This document shows, in pieces, positions 25,287-34,735 of a stretch of 64,000 nt of DNA. Source of the DNA: Halococcoides cellulosivorans (GTDB taxonomy: Archaea > Halobacteriota > Halobacteria > Halobacteriales > Haloarculaceae); the NCBI RefSeq assembly GCF_003058365.1, contig NZ_CP028858.1, forward strand, positions 682,001-746,000. The letters run 5' to 3'. How positions within the stretch are numbered: position 1 is the stretch's first letter; every line of letters begins with the position of its first letter. The position numbers and the translations under genes are program-made. The notes below the pieces were generated by a model. That model had not been told where the DNA came from. It ran no database searches and was given only the letters and a program-made list of their open reading frames with translations.

Positions 25287-26591
25287 ATGCATGCGCTGGT
25301 CGTTTTACAGACTGGGCTCGAAACGTTCGTCCCCGAATGGGTGATCTTCGGCGGCGGCGTCACCGTGATCGGCGTTTTGCTCGTCCTCTCGGCGTTTTTC
25401 TCCTCCTCGGAGATCGCGATGTTTTCGATCCCGTCTCACCGCGTGAACGGCCTGATCGAGGAGGGTATTCCCGGCGCGAAACGCCTCTCGAAACTCAAAG
25501 AGGACCCCCACAAACTGCTCGTGACGATCCTCGTGGGCAACAACGTCGTCAACATCGCGATGTCGTCGATCGCGACGGGCCTGCTCGCCCGGTATCTGGG
25601 CAGCGGCATCGGCGTCGCGGCCGCGACGGCGTCGATCACGACGCTCGTCTTGATCTTCGGGGAGATCGCTCCCAAGTCGTACGCGGTCGAGAACACCGAG
25701 TCCTGGGCGGTCACGATCTCGCGCCCGCTCCAGGTCTCCGAACTCGTGCTCAAACCCGCGGTGATCTTCTTCGATCGGATCACGACCGTCATCTCATGGC
25801 TCACCGGCTCGGAGACGGCGATCGAGACCTCCTACGTCACGCGCGAGGAGATTCAGAGTCTGATCGAGACCGGCGAGCGCGAGGGTGTCTTCGACGAGGA
25901 CGAACGCCAGATGCTCCAGCGTACTCTCAGGTTCAACGACACGATCGCGAAGGAGGTCATGACGCCACGCCTGGACGTGACGGCGATCTCCGCGGACGAT
26001 TCGGTCGAAGAGGCGATCGAGACCTGCGTCCAGTCGAGTCACACGCGCTTGCCCGTCTTCGAGGGCAGTCTCGACAACGTCATCGGCGTCGTCAGCATCC
26101 GTGATCTCGTCCGTGATCGCGATTACGGCGAACACGACGCGGCGCTGTCGGACATCATCGAACCGACGCTGCACGTCCCCGAATCGAAAAACGTCGACGA
26201 ACTCCTCACCGAGATGCGCGACCAGCGGGTGCACATGGTCGTCGTCATCGACGAGTTCGGCACGACCGAGGGCATCGTCACGATCGAGGACCTCACCGAA
26301 GAGATCGTGGGGGAGATCCTCGAAGGGGAAGAAGAAGAGCCGATCGACGTGATCGACGACGACACCGTCGTCGTCAAAGGCGAGGTCAACATCGAGGAGG
26401 TCAACGAGGCCCTGGGCGTCGAGATTCCCGAGGGCGAGGAGTTCGAGACCATCGCCGGGTTCGTGTTCAACCGGGCGGGCCGTCTCGTCGAAGAGGGCGA
26501 GGTCATCACCTTCGGTGATCTCGAAATCCACATCGACGAAGTCGAGAACACTCGCATCATGAAAGCTCGTCTGTCACGACGAGAGACGTAA
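25287..26591 (+). CDS. CNNM/CorC (HlyC) family membrane protein with CBS domains
   Basis: 434 residues from the ATG at 25287. The N-terminal DUF21 membrane domain (about 15-190, with FFSSSEIAMFSI and LVGNNVVNIAMSS) is followed by a CBS pair (EVMTPRLDVTAI, THTRLPVFEGS-like, VIGVVSIRDLV, MVVVIDEFGTTEGIVTIEDLTEEIVG) and a C-terminal CorC_HlyC domain. Relatives transport or sense Mg2+/Co2+ in the membrane; 'hemolysin' is a historical label. Own promoter; nothing coupled downstream. Confidence 0.92.
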   Translation: MHALVVLQTGLETFVPEWVIFGGGVTVIGVLLVLSAFFSSSEIAMFSIPSHRVNGLIEEGIPGAKRLSKLKEDPHKLLVTILVGNNVVNIAMSSIATGLLARYLGSGIGVAAATASITTLVLIFGEIAPKSYAVENTESWAVTISRPLQVSELVLKPAVIFFDRITTVISWLTGSETAIETSYVTREEIQSLIETGEREGVFDEDERQMLQRTLRFNDTIAKEVMTPRLDVTAISADDSVEEAIETCVQSSHTRLPVFEGSLDNVIGVVSIRDLVRDRDYGEHDAALSDIIEPTLHVPESKNVDELLTEMRDQRVHMVVVIDEFGTTEGIVTIEDLTEEIVGEILEGEEEEPIDVIDDDTVVVKGEVNIEEVNEALGVEIPEGEEFETIAGFVFNRAGRLVEEGEVITFGDLEIHIDEVENTRIMKARLSRRET

Positions 26592-26632
26592 GATCGACAC
26601 GCCCATACGCGTCGGGCCGCTTGGTTCTGATA

Positions 26633-27088
26633 ATGTCGTGCCGGTGGCCGGAGGATCTGGATTCTTGGGTGGGAACGTTCCGTGATCGTCTCGACGACAA
26701 CGCGACGTTCAGCGAGCATTCGGCAGGATGGGGCGTCTCGTTCGACGGCGACATCCTCCTGACGATCGAGTCCGACGAGCACCTCCCGGAGGGTCCGATG
26801 CACCTCGTGCTCGAACTCGAAGACGGCGACTGTCTGGGCGCGCGTCGCGTCGAGGACCCCGACAGCGTGGCCTTTGGCGTCTCGATCGCCGGGACCTACG
26901 CCGACTGGGAGCGCCTCTTGACCGGCGAGGAAGACGTCGCTCGCATCATGACCCAGGGCCCGTTCGACGTCGACGGACCGAAGCTGAAACTGCTCTCCTA
27001 TCGGTCGGCACTCGCAGAACTCGTCGAGACGGCCCGCCGGACCGACGTCACGTTCACCCGTCTGAACCGGACGCCCGGTGCTCGCTGA
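26633..27088 (+). CDS. SCP-2 sterol-transfer-like protein
   Basis: 151 residues from the ATG at 26633. The pattern SFDGDILLTIESDEHLPEGPMHLVLELEDGDC, then SIAGTYADWERLLTGEEDVARIMTQGPFDVDGPKLKLL, matches the SCP-2 lipid-binding fold, including the 'G.lk..Gd' strand-helix end. The ligand is unknown and may be an isoprenoid lipid. Its 3' end overlaps the DUF460 gene on the other strand by 35 nt. Confidence 0.75.
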   Translation: MSCRWPEDLDSWVGTFRDRLDDNATFSEHSAGWGVSFDGDILLTIESDEHLPEGPMHLVLELEDGDCLGARRVEDPDSVAFGVSIAGTYADWERLLTGEEDVARIMTQGPFDVDGPKLKLLSYRSALAELVETARRTDVTFTRLNRTPGAR

Positions 27089-29084
27089 TCAATCGCTCGA
27101 CCATCGCTGCGTTCTGTTCGCGCCGCCGCTCGTCGGCGTACGATTCCCACTCGTCGATCGCCGCCTCGACGTCGGATTCGCGTGCGACGGCGAGTTCGTC
27201 GACCTCCTGGACGGTCACCGCCTCGGCGGGTGCGACCGGCACTCCCTCTTCGAACAGCACCCGATCGGACTGATCGGAGAGCCCACCGGTCCGGAGCACG
27301 AGTCGCGGCCCGATGTCCGCGAGCAATCGGGCCGTCGAGGTCCCCGCCCCGGTGGCGTCACGAAAGAGGACGACGTCGCCTTCGACGACGCCGAATCGCT
27401 CGTCGGCGTCGCGGATCGCCGCCTCGGTGAACTTCTCGACGACCTTGACGGGCGTCAACTCCGCGCTCGCCTTGCGGTCGACGTCGGCGAAGTCGTCGTG
27501 ATCGAGTTTCCAGAGCGCCTTGAGCCGTTCGAGTTTGCCCTCCAGGGATTCGACGCGCTCGCGTTCGTCGTCGAGTTCGCGCTCCAGGCGGTCGATCTCG
27601 CGTTCGAGGCGACTCACTTCGCGGCGCTCGCGCAGGTCCGACCGCTCTGCGGAGCGCGCGTCGCGCAGTTTCTGCTCGTACTCCTCGATCGTCGCGTCAC
27701 GGTCCGCCAGTTCGCGTTCCAGGTCCGCGACGTACGCTTCGAGTTCTGCGACGCGCTCTGCGAGTTCGTCGGCCCGACGGCGAGTCTCGTACTCGGCGCC
27801 CCTCGTGCCCGTTTCCCCGTCGTTCGGATCGCTGTCGAGGTCCGCGAGGACGACCTCGACGCTGGTCTCCTCGGTCAGGACGCGCCGAATGACCGTCCCG
27901 CGATCGACGTCGGCGGGCACTTTCGCGGCGATCCGGTCGAACTGGTCGCGGTGGTCGTCGATCGCAAACAGCGCCGCGGCGAGCGCGTCGCGTTCGTGGT
28001 CGTTCTCGACGGGGTGCTCGCGGGTCCGGTGGGCTTTCTCATCGACGGGCAGATCACTCGTCGGCGTCCAGCCCGCGGCCTCGACGCTCCGGCGGATCTT
28101 CTCGACGGTCTCGGGCATCGGCGTCACGTCCGCGGCGACGAGCACCGGCCGCCCGCGCTCGACGATCCACTCGACGACGCCACCGCGATCGATCGACCGC
28201 GTCGAGGTGACCTCCAGGAGGTGCCCGTCCAGATCGACGAGTGCGATCGCGGTCGTCGTCCCGGGGTCGATCCCGACGACGACGTGATCGCGGCGCTGGG
28301 TGAGTGGCTCGAAACTGATGCCGTCGCCGCGCTCGCGCTCGATCGTGACCCGGACGTCGCCCGATCGCCCGGTCGTCACGGGGATCTCGGCGGGCGTCGC
28401 CGCGACGGTGAAGACGGCGTTCGCGAACCCGCCGTACTTCTCGGTCACCTCGCGGTCGTATTCGAGGCCGGCCTCGTCGAGTGTCTCACCGACCTCGCGG
28501 GCGCGGCGCTTGACCGAGCCGTGGATTCGACGGGTGTAGCGATCCTCGCTCGACCCGCCCTTGCCGGGCGAGCGGCCTCGCGAGACCTTGACGCGCGTGC
28601 GATCGGTGAACGCGGAGACGACAGTGCCGACCCCCGCCGCGGCGAGGTGTGCGCTCGCGGTCGCCTCGGCCATGGGATCCCGGTCGTAGGGGACGTCGTG
28701 GCGATTCGCGACGCGCGAGAGCGGTTCGGGGTCGGGCCCGCCGGTCACCTGGACCAGCCGGGTCCCGGCAGGCAGCCCTCTCAAGAGGTCGATCAAGGCG
28801 TCGCGATCTTCGGCGAGTTCGTAGACGTTGTCCGTCGCGACGATCGCCGGTTCGGCCGCCTCGATCCGCCCGAACAGCTGTCGACGGCTGACCGTCGCGC
28901 GCACGAGGTCGTCGTCGAGTTCGGCCAGGGCGTACTGGGGGGCGTCCCCGCGGACGTCACCCGACTGGACGTCCACGCCGAAGACCGTCTCGTCGAGTGC
29001 GCGGGTCCGGTCGCTCACTGGGTCGACCAACGCGATGCGCGTGATTGAACCCCACGATCGACGAGGCCTGGACCGCGACCCCAC
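27054..29084 (-). CDS. DUF460 protein (archaeal, RuvC-like nuclease fold with coiled coil)
   Basis: 676 residues as drawn; the true start may be a few codons later, because the family usually begins near RTRALDETVFGVDVQSGDVRGD. The centre contains an RNase-H/RuvC-like start, HVVVGIDPGTTTAIALVDLDG. A long coiled coil (about residues 440-545) and a compact C-terminal domain follow. The family is widespread in archaea and of unknown function, though the fold suggests a nucleic-acid role. It overlaps the SCP-2-like gene tail-to-tail. Confidence 0.85.
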   Translation of the reverse strand: MGSRSRPRRSWGSITRIALVDPVSDRTRALDETVFGVDVQSGDVRGDAPQYALAELDDDLVRATVSRRQLFGRIEAAEPAIVATDNVYELAEDRDALIDLLRGLPAGTRLVQVTGGPDPEPLSRVANRHDVPYDRDPMAEATASAHLAAAGVGTVVSAFTDRTRVKVSRGRSPGKGGSSEDRYTRRIHGSVKRRAREVGETLDEAGLEYDREVTEKYGGFANAVFTVAATPAEIPVTTGRSGDVRVTIERERGDGISFEPLTQRRDHVVVGIDPGTTTAIALVDLDGHLLEVTSTRSIDRGGVVEWIVERGRPVLVAADVTPMPETVEKIRRSVEAAGWTPTSDLPVDEKAHRTREHPVENDHERDALAAALFAIDDHRDQFDRIAAKVPADVDRGTVIRRVLTEETSVEVVLADLDSDPNDGETGTRGAEYETRRRADELAERVAELEAYVADLERELADRDATIEEYEQKLRDARSAERSDLRERREVSRLEREIDRLERELDDERERVESLEGKLERLKALWKLDHDDFADVDRKASAELTPVKVVEKFTEAAIRDADERFGVVEGDVVLFRDATGAGTSTARLLADIGPRLVLRTGGLSDQSDRVLFEEGVPVAPAEAVTVQEVDELAVARESDVEAAIDEWESYADERRREQNAAMVERLISEHRASGSDG

Positions 29085-29089
29085 GTAGA

Positions 29090-30262
29090 CTACGTCCCGT
29101 TCGTGGGCGACCGCTCCGCGACGGATGCTTCGTCGCCACGGTTGATCGCATCGGCCACCGGGAGTTCGACGACGAAGACGCTCCCGCGGGGGTCGTTGCG
29201 CTCGACCCAGACGTCGCCGTCGTAGTGGGCGACCAGCGTCGCGACCAGATACAGCCCGACGCCCTCCCCACTCTCTTCCGGGGCGAACTCGCGGTCGAGC
29301 AGGCCCTCCATCCGGCCCGGTTCGACACCGGGGCCGTCGTCGGCAATCCGGACGCGAACCCGATCGTCCGTGACCGATCCGCTGATCTCGACGGTCGGGT
29401 CGCCGTCGTTGTGTTTGATCGCGTTCGTGATGAGGTTGTGATATATCGTCGAGAGTAACTCGTCGGCCCAGACGTCGACGTCCGGGTACGGCCCCAGTCG
29501 AATCTCGGCGTGGGGGAAGACGTCGCGCGAATTCTCGACCTGGGTCGAGAGGACGCGCCCCAGATCGATCGCCCGTCGGTCGCGGTCGGCGTCGCCGGCG
29601 AACACGTCGACGAACTTCCGCATGCGATCGGTCAACTCGATGGCGTCGTCGGTCGTCCGCTGGAGGCGTGCGACCGCGCTCTCGGCCTCGGGGTCGACCC
29701 GCCCGTCGAGGTGGTCGGCCACGCCAGCGATCACCTGGAGGTGGTTCGCGACGTCGTGACGGACGATCCGGTTGAGCAAGACCAGTTGTTCGTGTTCGGA
29801 CGCCAGTCGCGCCCGCTCGGTCGCCAGATCGGCGGCCCGACGCTGGCTCCGGACGGCGTACAGCCCGACGAACAGGCCGCCGAGGGCGCCGCCGGTCATG
29901 TTGCCGAGGACGATCGGGTGACCCAGTCCCGCGACGGGGCCGACACCCAGGCGCACGACCGCCGCGAGCGCGACGGCGAGCGCGACCACCAGTCCGCCGA
30001 GATACCAGGCCCCGAGCGTGACCGTCTCGCGCGCGTCGAACGCGCCGGTGACGACGGTGATCGCGCCGACGACCTGGAGGGCGGCCAGTGCGAGTGGGAC
30101 GAGCCCACCGAGGACGAGTGCGAGCGCCCCGTCGAGCGCGCCCAGACGGATCGCGATCGCGAGGCCGAGTTCGAGGGCGACGAGCGCGATGACCGCGCCG
30201 AACGCTCCCCGGACCGCGATCGGGGGGACCGCGCGGACCCGTTCGCTCACGCCCTCAAGCAT
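29090..30262 (-). CDS. Membrane-bound sensor histidine kinase
   Basis: 390 residues from the ATG at 30262; an upstream GTG at 30277 is less likely. The first 150 residues hold about five membrane helices. A HisKA-like domain contains LLNRIVRHDVANHLQVIAGV with the phospho-acceptor histidine, and the HATPase domain has LITNAIKHNDG, IADDGPGV and GEGVGLYLVATLV. It may sense a membrane or intracellular signal; no response regulator is adjacent. An AT-rich element at about 30286-30297 lies 25-35 nt upstream. Confidence 0.9.
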   Translation of the reverse strand: MLEGVSERVRAVPPIAVRGAFGAVIALVALELGLAIAIRLGALDGALALVLGGLVPLALAALQVVGAITVVTGAFDARETVTLGAWYLGGLVVALAVALAAVVRLGVGPVAGLGHPIVLGNMTGGALGGLFVGLYAVRSQRRAADLATERARLASEHEQLVLLNRIVRHDVANHLQVIAGVADHLDGRVDPEAESAVARLQRTTDDAIELTDRMRKFVDVFAGDADRDRRAIDLGRVLSTQVENSRDVFPHAEIRLGPYPDVDVWADELLSTIYHNLITNAIKHNDGDPTVEISGSVTDDRVRVRIADDGPGVEPGRMEGLLDREFAPEESGEGVGLYLVATLVAHYDGDVWVERNDPRGSVFVVELPVADAINRGDEASVAERSPTNGT

Positions 30263-30310
30263 CGTAAAATAAAACACGTTCCACTCGTGAAAATTTTTCG
30301 ATTCGTCGCG

Positions 30311-31231
30311 TCAGCCCGATTCCGGGAACGGGACGTCGATCTGGAGGCCGTCGCGAGCGAGGACGACCTCGCCGTCGAACACCGCGGCGGCCTCCTCGCG
30401 GAGGCGGTCGGCGTTGCCGGCGTACCGGGCGGAGACGTGGGTCAGCGCCAGTCGGGTCGCGCCGGCGCGCTGGGCGAGTTCGCCCGCGTCCCGCGCGGTC
30501 GCGTGCCCGGTCGCGCGGGCGCGCTCGCGGCGGTCCTCCGCGAACGTCGCGTCGTGAACGAGGAGGTCGGCCTCGGTGGCGGCCTCACGCACGGCCGTCG
30601 TCGCCATCGTGTCGCCGGTGTAGACCACCCGTCGACCCGGGCGAGGTGGACCGACGACCTCCTCGGGCTGGATCGTCCGTCCGTCGTGCTCGATCGGTTC
30701 GCCCCGGTGCAGGCGGCCGTACTTCGGCCCGGGTGGAATCCCCAGTTCGTCTTCGGCCTTCTCGCGGTCGAATCGACCTTTCCGATCCGCCTCGATCAGG
30801 ACGTACCCCACGGAGGTCGTCCGGTGGGTGGTCTCGACGGCCGTGATGCGGTACTCCTCGGCGTCGAGGGCGACATCGCCGCCGCCGACCTCGTGAATCC
30901 GCACCGAAAGCGAGGGCTCACCGACCGCGTCGATCAACCGCCGGATGCGCCCGCGCGTGCCACGCGGGACGTGGATCGCGACGGGATCGGAGCGATCGTT
31001 GAAATCCCAGGTCTGGAGCAAGCCGGGCAATCCGAGGACGTGATCGCCGTGGAGGTGGGTGATGAAGACGTGATCGACGTCGAAGCCCGTCCCGTAGCGC
31101 ATCATCTGGCGTTGGGTGCCTTCCCCGGCGTCAAAGAGGAGCCGGTCACCCTCGCGTTCGAGCATGACGGCGGAGGGGTTGCGCTCGGTGGTCGGGACGG
31201 CCCCGCTGGTGCCGAGGAAGGTCACGTGCAT
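30311..31231 (-). CDS. rnz: Ribonuclease Z (tRNase Z)
   Basis: 306 residues, the usual tRNase Z(S) length. The metallo-beta-lactamase motif THLHGDH places H59, H61, D63 and H64 at the di-zinc site; FDAGEGTQRQMMRYG, YTGDT and HDATFAED are also conserved. It removes 3' trailers from tRNA precursors, relevant to the three tRNA genes here. It is divergent from the phosphohexomutase gene with about 115 nt between them. Confidence 0.95.
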   Translation of the reverse strand: MHVTFLGTSGAVPTTERNPSAVMLEREGDRLLFDAGEGTQRQMMRYGTGFDVDHVFITHLHGDHVLGLPGLLQTWDFNDRSDPVAIHVPRGTRGRIRRLIDAVGEPSLSVRIHEVGGGDVALDAEEYRITAVETTHRTTSVGYVLIEADRKGRFDREKAEDELGIPPGPKYGRLHRGEPIEHDGRTIQPEEVVGPPRPGRRVVYTGDTMATTAVREAATEADLLVHDATFAEDRRERARATGHATARDAGELAQRAGATRLALTHVSARYAGNADRLREEAAAVFDGEVVLARDGLQIDVPFPESG

Positions 31232-31318
31232 AGGCGGGGGTCACCCGGCCAGCGCCAAACCCCCATCGATCGACGGTCGGGCGACGCGACCGTCCCAGCG
31301 CAGTCCGGAAAGCGGGGG

Positions 31319-31324
31319 TTTATG
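31319..31324 (+). promoter_or_regulatory. TATA-like box for the phosphohexomutase gene
   Basis: TTTATG is centred about 27 nt before the ATG at 31349, consistent with a leaderless transcript. Confidence 0.45.
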
Positions 31325-31348
31325 CCGCCGACCTGGCTGAATTCGGAT

Positions 31349-32722
31349 ATGGAGACCCCGATCTCGTTCGGTACCGACGGCTGGCGGGACACACTCGATA
31401 CGTTCACCGAAGACCGCGTGCGAATGGTCGGTCAGGCCGTGGCGGACTACCTCTCGGACGCCGGTCTGGCGGGCCGGCCCGTCGCGGTCGGCTACGACGC
31501 CCGGCCGTCCTCGCCGGAGTTCGCGGACGCGCTCGCGGAGGTCCTCGCGGGCAACGCTCACGACGTCTACGTCCCCGAGCGGGACCTCCCGACGCCGCTG
31601 GTCGCGTATGCGATCGTCGAGAAGCACCTCGCGGGCGCGCTCATGCTCACCGCCTCGCACAACCCCCCGGAGTACAACGGCGTGAAGTTCATCCCCCAGA
31701 GCGGGGCGCCCGCGCTCCCCGAGGTGACCGATCAGATCGAGGCGAATTTGCGGGAGCCAGACCTGCTTCCGCGACCGCATCGCGGGACGATCCGGACGCT
31801 CGATCCCTTCGAGAGCTACGCCAGCCACGCCCGTGAGTTGGTGGGTGATACCGACGTCACCGTCGTCTACGACGCGATGCACGGCAGCGGCCGCGGCTAC
31901 ACCGATCGCCTGCTCGAACGCGCGGGCGCGACCGTCCACCGCTTGCGGTGTGAACAGGACGACGAGTTCGGTGGGACCCACCCCGAGCCCTCGCCGGACC
32001 GCCTGGAGGGCCTGGTTGAGGCCGTCGCGGCCCACGACGCTGATCTGGGGGTCGCCAACGACGGCGACGCCGACCGCGTTGCGGTCGTCACGCCCGAGCG
32101 CGGCGTCCTTGACGAGAACCTCCTCTTTGCGGCGCTGTACGACTACCTGCTCGAAACCGATACGGGGCCGGCGATCCGGTCGGTCTCGACGACCTCACTG
32201 ATCGATCGGATCGCGGAGGCCCACGACACCGAGGTGATCGAGACGCCGGTCGGGTTCAAGTGGATCGCGCAGGCGATGGCCGACGAGGACGCGCTGATGG
32301 GCGGCGAGGAGAGCGGCGGGTTCTCGATCCGCGGGCACGTCCGTGAGAAAGACGGCGTGCTCATGGGCCTGCTCGCCGCCGTCGCGACCGACGCGCGCCC
32401 GCTGGACGACCGCGTCGACGAGTTGCTCGCGACGCACGGCGACATCGTCCAGGACAAGGTCAGTCTGGACTGTCCGGACGATCGGAAGGCCGCCGTCCTC
32501 GACCAACTTGCCGAGGCACTGCCCGACGCGGTCGCCGGTGCGGCGGTCGAACGGGTCAACGACGTCGACGGGTTCAAGATCGTGCTCGCGGACGGTGGGT
32601 GGCTCCTCGTCCGGCCCAGCGGGACCGAACCCAAACTGCGGATCTACGCCGAGGCCGACAGCGAGTCGCGGGTCGCGGACCTGCTCGACGCCGGGACCGA
32701 TCTGGTCGAACCCCTGCTGTAG
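31349..32722 (+). CDS. Phosphoglucomutase/phosphomannomutase family phosphohexomutase
   Basis: 457 residues from the ATG at 31349. All four loops of the alpha-D-phosphohexomutase family are present: catalytic serine S103 in TASHNPPEYNG, the Mg2+ loop NDGDADR, the sugar-binding GGEESGGFS and the phosphate-binding RPSGTEPKLRIYAE. It interconverts hexose 1- and 6-phosphates. Whether the substrate is glucose, mannose or glucosamine phosphate cannot be decided from sequence alone. Likely cytoplasmic and monocistronic. Confidence 0.95.
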   Translation: METPISFGTDGWRDTLDTFTEDRVRMVGQAVADYLSDAGLAGRPVAVGYDARPSSPEFADALAEVLAGNAHDVYVPERDLPTPLVAYAIVEKHLAGALMLTASHNPPEYNGVKFIPQSGAPALPEVTDQIEANLREPDLLPRPHRGTIRTLDPFESYASHARELVGDTDVTVVYDAMHGSGRGYTDRLLERAGATVHRLRCEQDDEFGGTHPEPSPDRLEGLVEAVAAHDADLGVANDGDADRVAVVTPERGVLDENLLFAALYDYLLETDTGPAIRSVSTTSLIDRIAEAHDTEVIETPVGFKWIAQAMADEDALMGGEESGGFSIRGHVREKDGVLMGLLAAVATDARPLDDRVDELLATHGDIVQDKVSLDCPDDRKAAVLDQLAEALPDAVAGAAVERVNDVDGFKIVLADGGWLLVRPSGTEPKLRIYAEADSESRVADLLDAGTDLVEPLL

Positions 32723-32730
32723 GTCTCGAC

Positions 32731-32817
32731 TCAGACGAGAACGAGCGCCGCGACGATCAGGACGCCGCCGATCGATCCACCCAGTGTCGCGAGGACGATT
32801 TTCGTGGCCGTGCTCAT
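32731..32817 (-). CDS. 28-aa single-helix membrane microprotein
   Basis: A short frame from ATG (32815-32817) to TGA (32731-32733) encodes MSTATKIVLATLGG followed by a Gly/Ile/Val/Leu/Ala-rich end: almost one transmembrane helix with a positive N-terminus. It lies 8 nt from the convergent phosphohexomutase stop. Haloarchaeal genomes contain many such tiny membrane proteins, but support here is limited to the clean start/stop and hydrophobic pattern. Confidence 0.45.
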   Translation of the reverse strand: MSTATKIVLATLGGSIGGVLIVAALVLV

Positions 32818-32895
32818 AGAGGGCGTTGGCGGGGGGCCGTCTTGAATGTGGGCAACACCGCAACCATAGGGTGGGGCCCGATCGAACGACTGCTC

Positions 32896-33699
32896 ATGCA
32901 CGCAGTGCCCGATCTCCCCGCGCCGCACGACGCACCCGCACTGTTCGAGTCGGGGCACCTCTGGCTCTCGGAATGGCTGCCCGGACCACTGCTCCGCGCG
33001 CGCCTCGACGCGTCGGGACAGATCCGCGTCGACGGCGCACGCGGACGGATCGACGACCGCGACCCGCCGGTCGACCTGCGCTGGCCGATTCGCGCGCTCC
33101 GGACCGACCTCGATCGTGCGGCGCTGCGCGAAGCGACCGCGGATCCGTCGGCCGTGACGCTCGTGCTCGTCGCGCCACGCAACGAGGGACTGGACTACGA
33201 TTGGACCGCACTGCCTCCGATCGTCGGCGTCGCGATCCACGACGCCGCGCGCGACCGGTGGCTCGCGCCCGACGCGGCGGAACGGGCCTTCGAGGGCATC
33301 GGCCTGGCGACGCTCCCGACCATTGCCCGCGAGCGTCGCGCCCGCGACTTCGACCCGGAATCGATCGCCATCCCCGACTCGTCGGTTCGGGACGGGCCCG
33401 CCGCGGGCGTGTTGATCCGGAACAAACGCGGCGATCACGCGCTCGTGACTGACGTGGGCTCTGGGGAGTCAGACCCGCTGCCCGACGACCCCGACGTTGC
33501 GGCCGAACACCTGGTCACCGACGCGCGCCTCGATCGTGCGATCGAACTGGCCTCGGACCGGTCGGCCGTCGCGGATCGCCTGTTCGAACTGCTCGTTCGC
33601 GAGGAGTGGGCGGCGATCGACGCGGTGGTCGACCCGTCCGACCTGCGGGGGGCGCTCGGAGGGCGGGTCGCGACGGCGCTCGCCGACCGGGGCGAATGA
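32896..33699 (+). CDS. RNA-ligase-like (nucleotidyltransferase fold) hypothetical protein
   Basis: 267 residues from the ATG at 32896. The middle (GLDYDWTALPPIVGVAIHDA, WLAPDAAERAFEGIGLATLPTI) has the cadence of RNA ligases of the DRB0094/Rnl type, where the nucleotide-binding pocket lies next to a 'ylvvFDI' strand. The segment VLIRNKRG may be motif V. A convincing KxxG catalytic lysine is not visible near the N-terminus, so it may be catalytically inactive or another family. Soluble; no coupling to neighbours. Confidence 0.45.
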   Translation: MHAVPDLPAPHDAPALFESGHLWLSEWLPGPLLRARLDASGQIRVDGARGRIDDRDPPVDLRWPIRALRTDLDRAALREATADPSAVTLVLVAPRNEGLDYDWTALPPIVGVAIHDAARDRWLAPDAAERAFEGIGLATLPTIARERRARDFDPESIAIPDSSVRDGPAAGVLIRNKRGDHALVTDVGSGESDPLPDDPDVAAEHLVTDARLDRAIELASDRSAVADRLFELLVREEWAAIDAVVDPSDLRGALGGRVATALADRGE

Positions 33700-33702
33700 C
33701 GA

Positions 33703-34257
33703 TCAATAGAAGGGCATGTTCGCGGGATCGGTCGGCTTCGCGACGACCTCCCGGACCCGGGCCTCGAAGAGGTCGGCGCTCGTCGCGGCCTCGACGACGA
33801 GCACGGTGTCGCATCCCTCGCCGGTCCCACCGACGCCGACGACTGGCTGGCCCACGCCGATCGCCCCGGCGTCGGCGGCGATCGTGACGACCTCCAGGGC
33901 GACTTTCGTGCCCTGGCCGAACAGTCGGAGCGTGTCGGCGGCGACCGTCGACGGACTCGCCCCGCCCCGGCCGTCGATCGCACGATTTACGGTGTGAAAC
34001 GGCATCGTGCCCGTGAGGACCGTTCCGCCCGCCGCTTCGATCGCGGCGCGCGCGTCGGCGTCGAACTCCTGGGTGTTCGGGTCGTCGAACCCAGCGGCGT
34101 GGCCGACGACCGTCACCTGGCGGTCGATCTGCTCGGCGGCGGCTTCTCCGGTCGCGCCGGTCGTCGAGGCGACGACCACCGGGTAGTCGTCCTCGGCGGC
34201 ACGGTCGGCGGCGATTGCCAGGACTTCGTCGGTCGATCGATCGTCGGTCGCGTGCAT
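33703..34257 (-). CDS. Pyruvate-kinase alpha/beta-domain-like protein
   Basis: 184 residues from the ATG at 34257. The pattern VVVASTTGATGEAAAEQI, VVGHAAGF and PVVGVGGTGEGCDTVLVVEAA resembles the C-terminal alpha/beta domain of pyruvate kinase found as a stand-alone archaeal protein. No barrel or catalytic domain is present, so enzymatic activity cannot be assumed; it may bind a small effector. It is divergent from pth2 with about 140 nt between them. Confidence 0.75.
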   Translation of the reverse strand: MHATDDRSTDEVLAIAADRAAEDDYPVVVASTTGATGEAAAEQIDRQVTVVGHAAGFDDPNTQEFDADARAAIEAAGGTVLTGTMPFHTVNRAIDGRGGASPSTVAADTLRLFGQGTKVALEVVTIAADAGAIGVGQPVVGVGGTGEGCDTVLVVEAATSADLFEARVREVVAKPTDPANMPFY

Positions 34258-34396
34258 GTCTGACGCTTCGACGCGGGATCCGAAGGCGTGACGATCCGTG
34301 CCGTCGATCGATGGGGCGAGCGGTCCCGCGAGACGGTGTGCCAACCACGTGGACCGGGATGGTCACGCTCAAGGCCGGGCCCGGCCTTGCGTGGAC

Positions 34397-34735
34397 ATGA
34401 AACAGGCGATCGTCGCCCGGACGGATCTCGGAATGGGCGAGGGGAAACTCGCCGCGCAGGTCGCCCACGCGTCGCTGATGGCCTACGAAGACGCCAGCGA
34501 CGATGCGATCGACGCGTGGAAACGCGGCGGCCAGACCAAAGTCGTCCTCGGCGTCGCCGGCGCGGACGCACTCTCCGATCTGGCCGATCAGGCGCGTCGC
34601 GCCCGTCTGCCCCACGGGTTGGTGACCGACGCCGGGCGGACGCAACTCGATCCCGGGACCCAGTCCGCGGTCGCGATCGGGCCCGCGCCCGTGGCGGACG
34701 TCGACGCGATCACCGGCGATCTCTCGCTTTATTGA
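34397..34735 (+). CDS. pth2: Peptidyl-tRNA hydrolase, Pth2 type
   Basis: 112 residues from the ATG at 34397. The archaeal/eukaryotic Pth2 fold is clear: [55 protein letters not shown]. It releases peptides from prematurely dissociated peptidyl-tRNA. Its 3' end overlaps the DUF2270 gene on the other strand by 7 nt. Confidence 0.95.
   Translation: MKQAIVARTDLGMGEGKLAAQVAHASLMAYEDASDDAIDAWKRGGQTKVVLGVAGADALSDLADQARRARLPHGLVTDAGRTQLDPGTQSAVAIGPAPVADVDAITGDLSLY

Noticed and set aside
29510-31348. A long N-terminal extension of the phosphohexomutase
   Set aside because: The open frame is antisense to the histidine kinase and RNase Z. The enzyme family starts at the ATG at 31349, where a TATA-like box is well placed.
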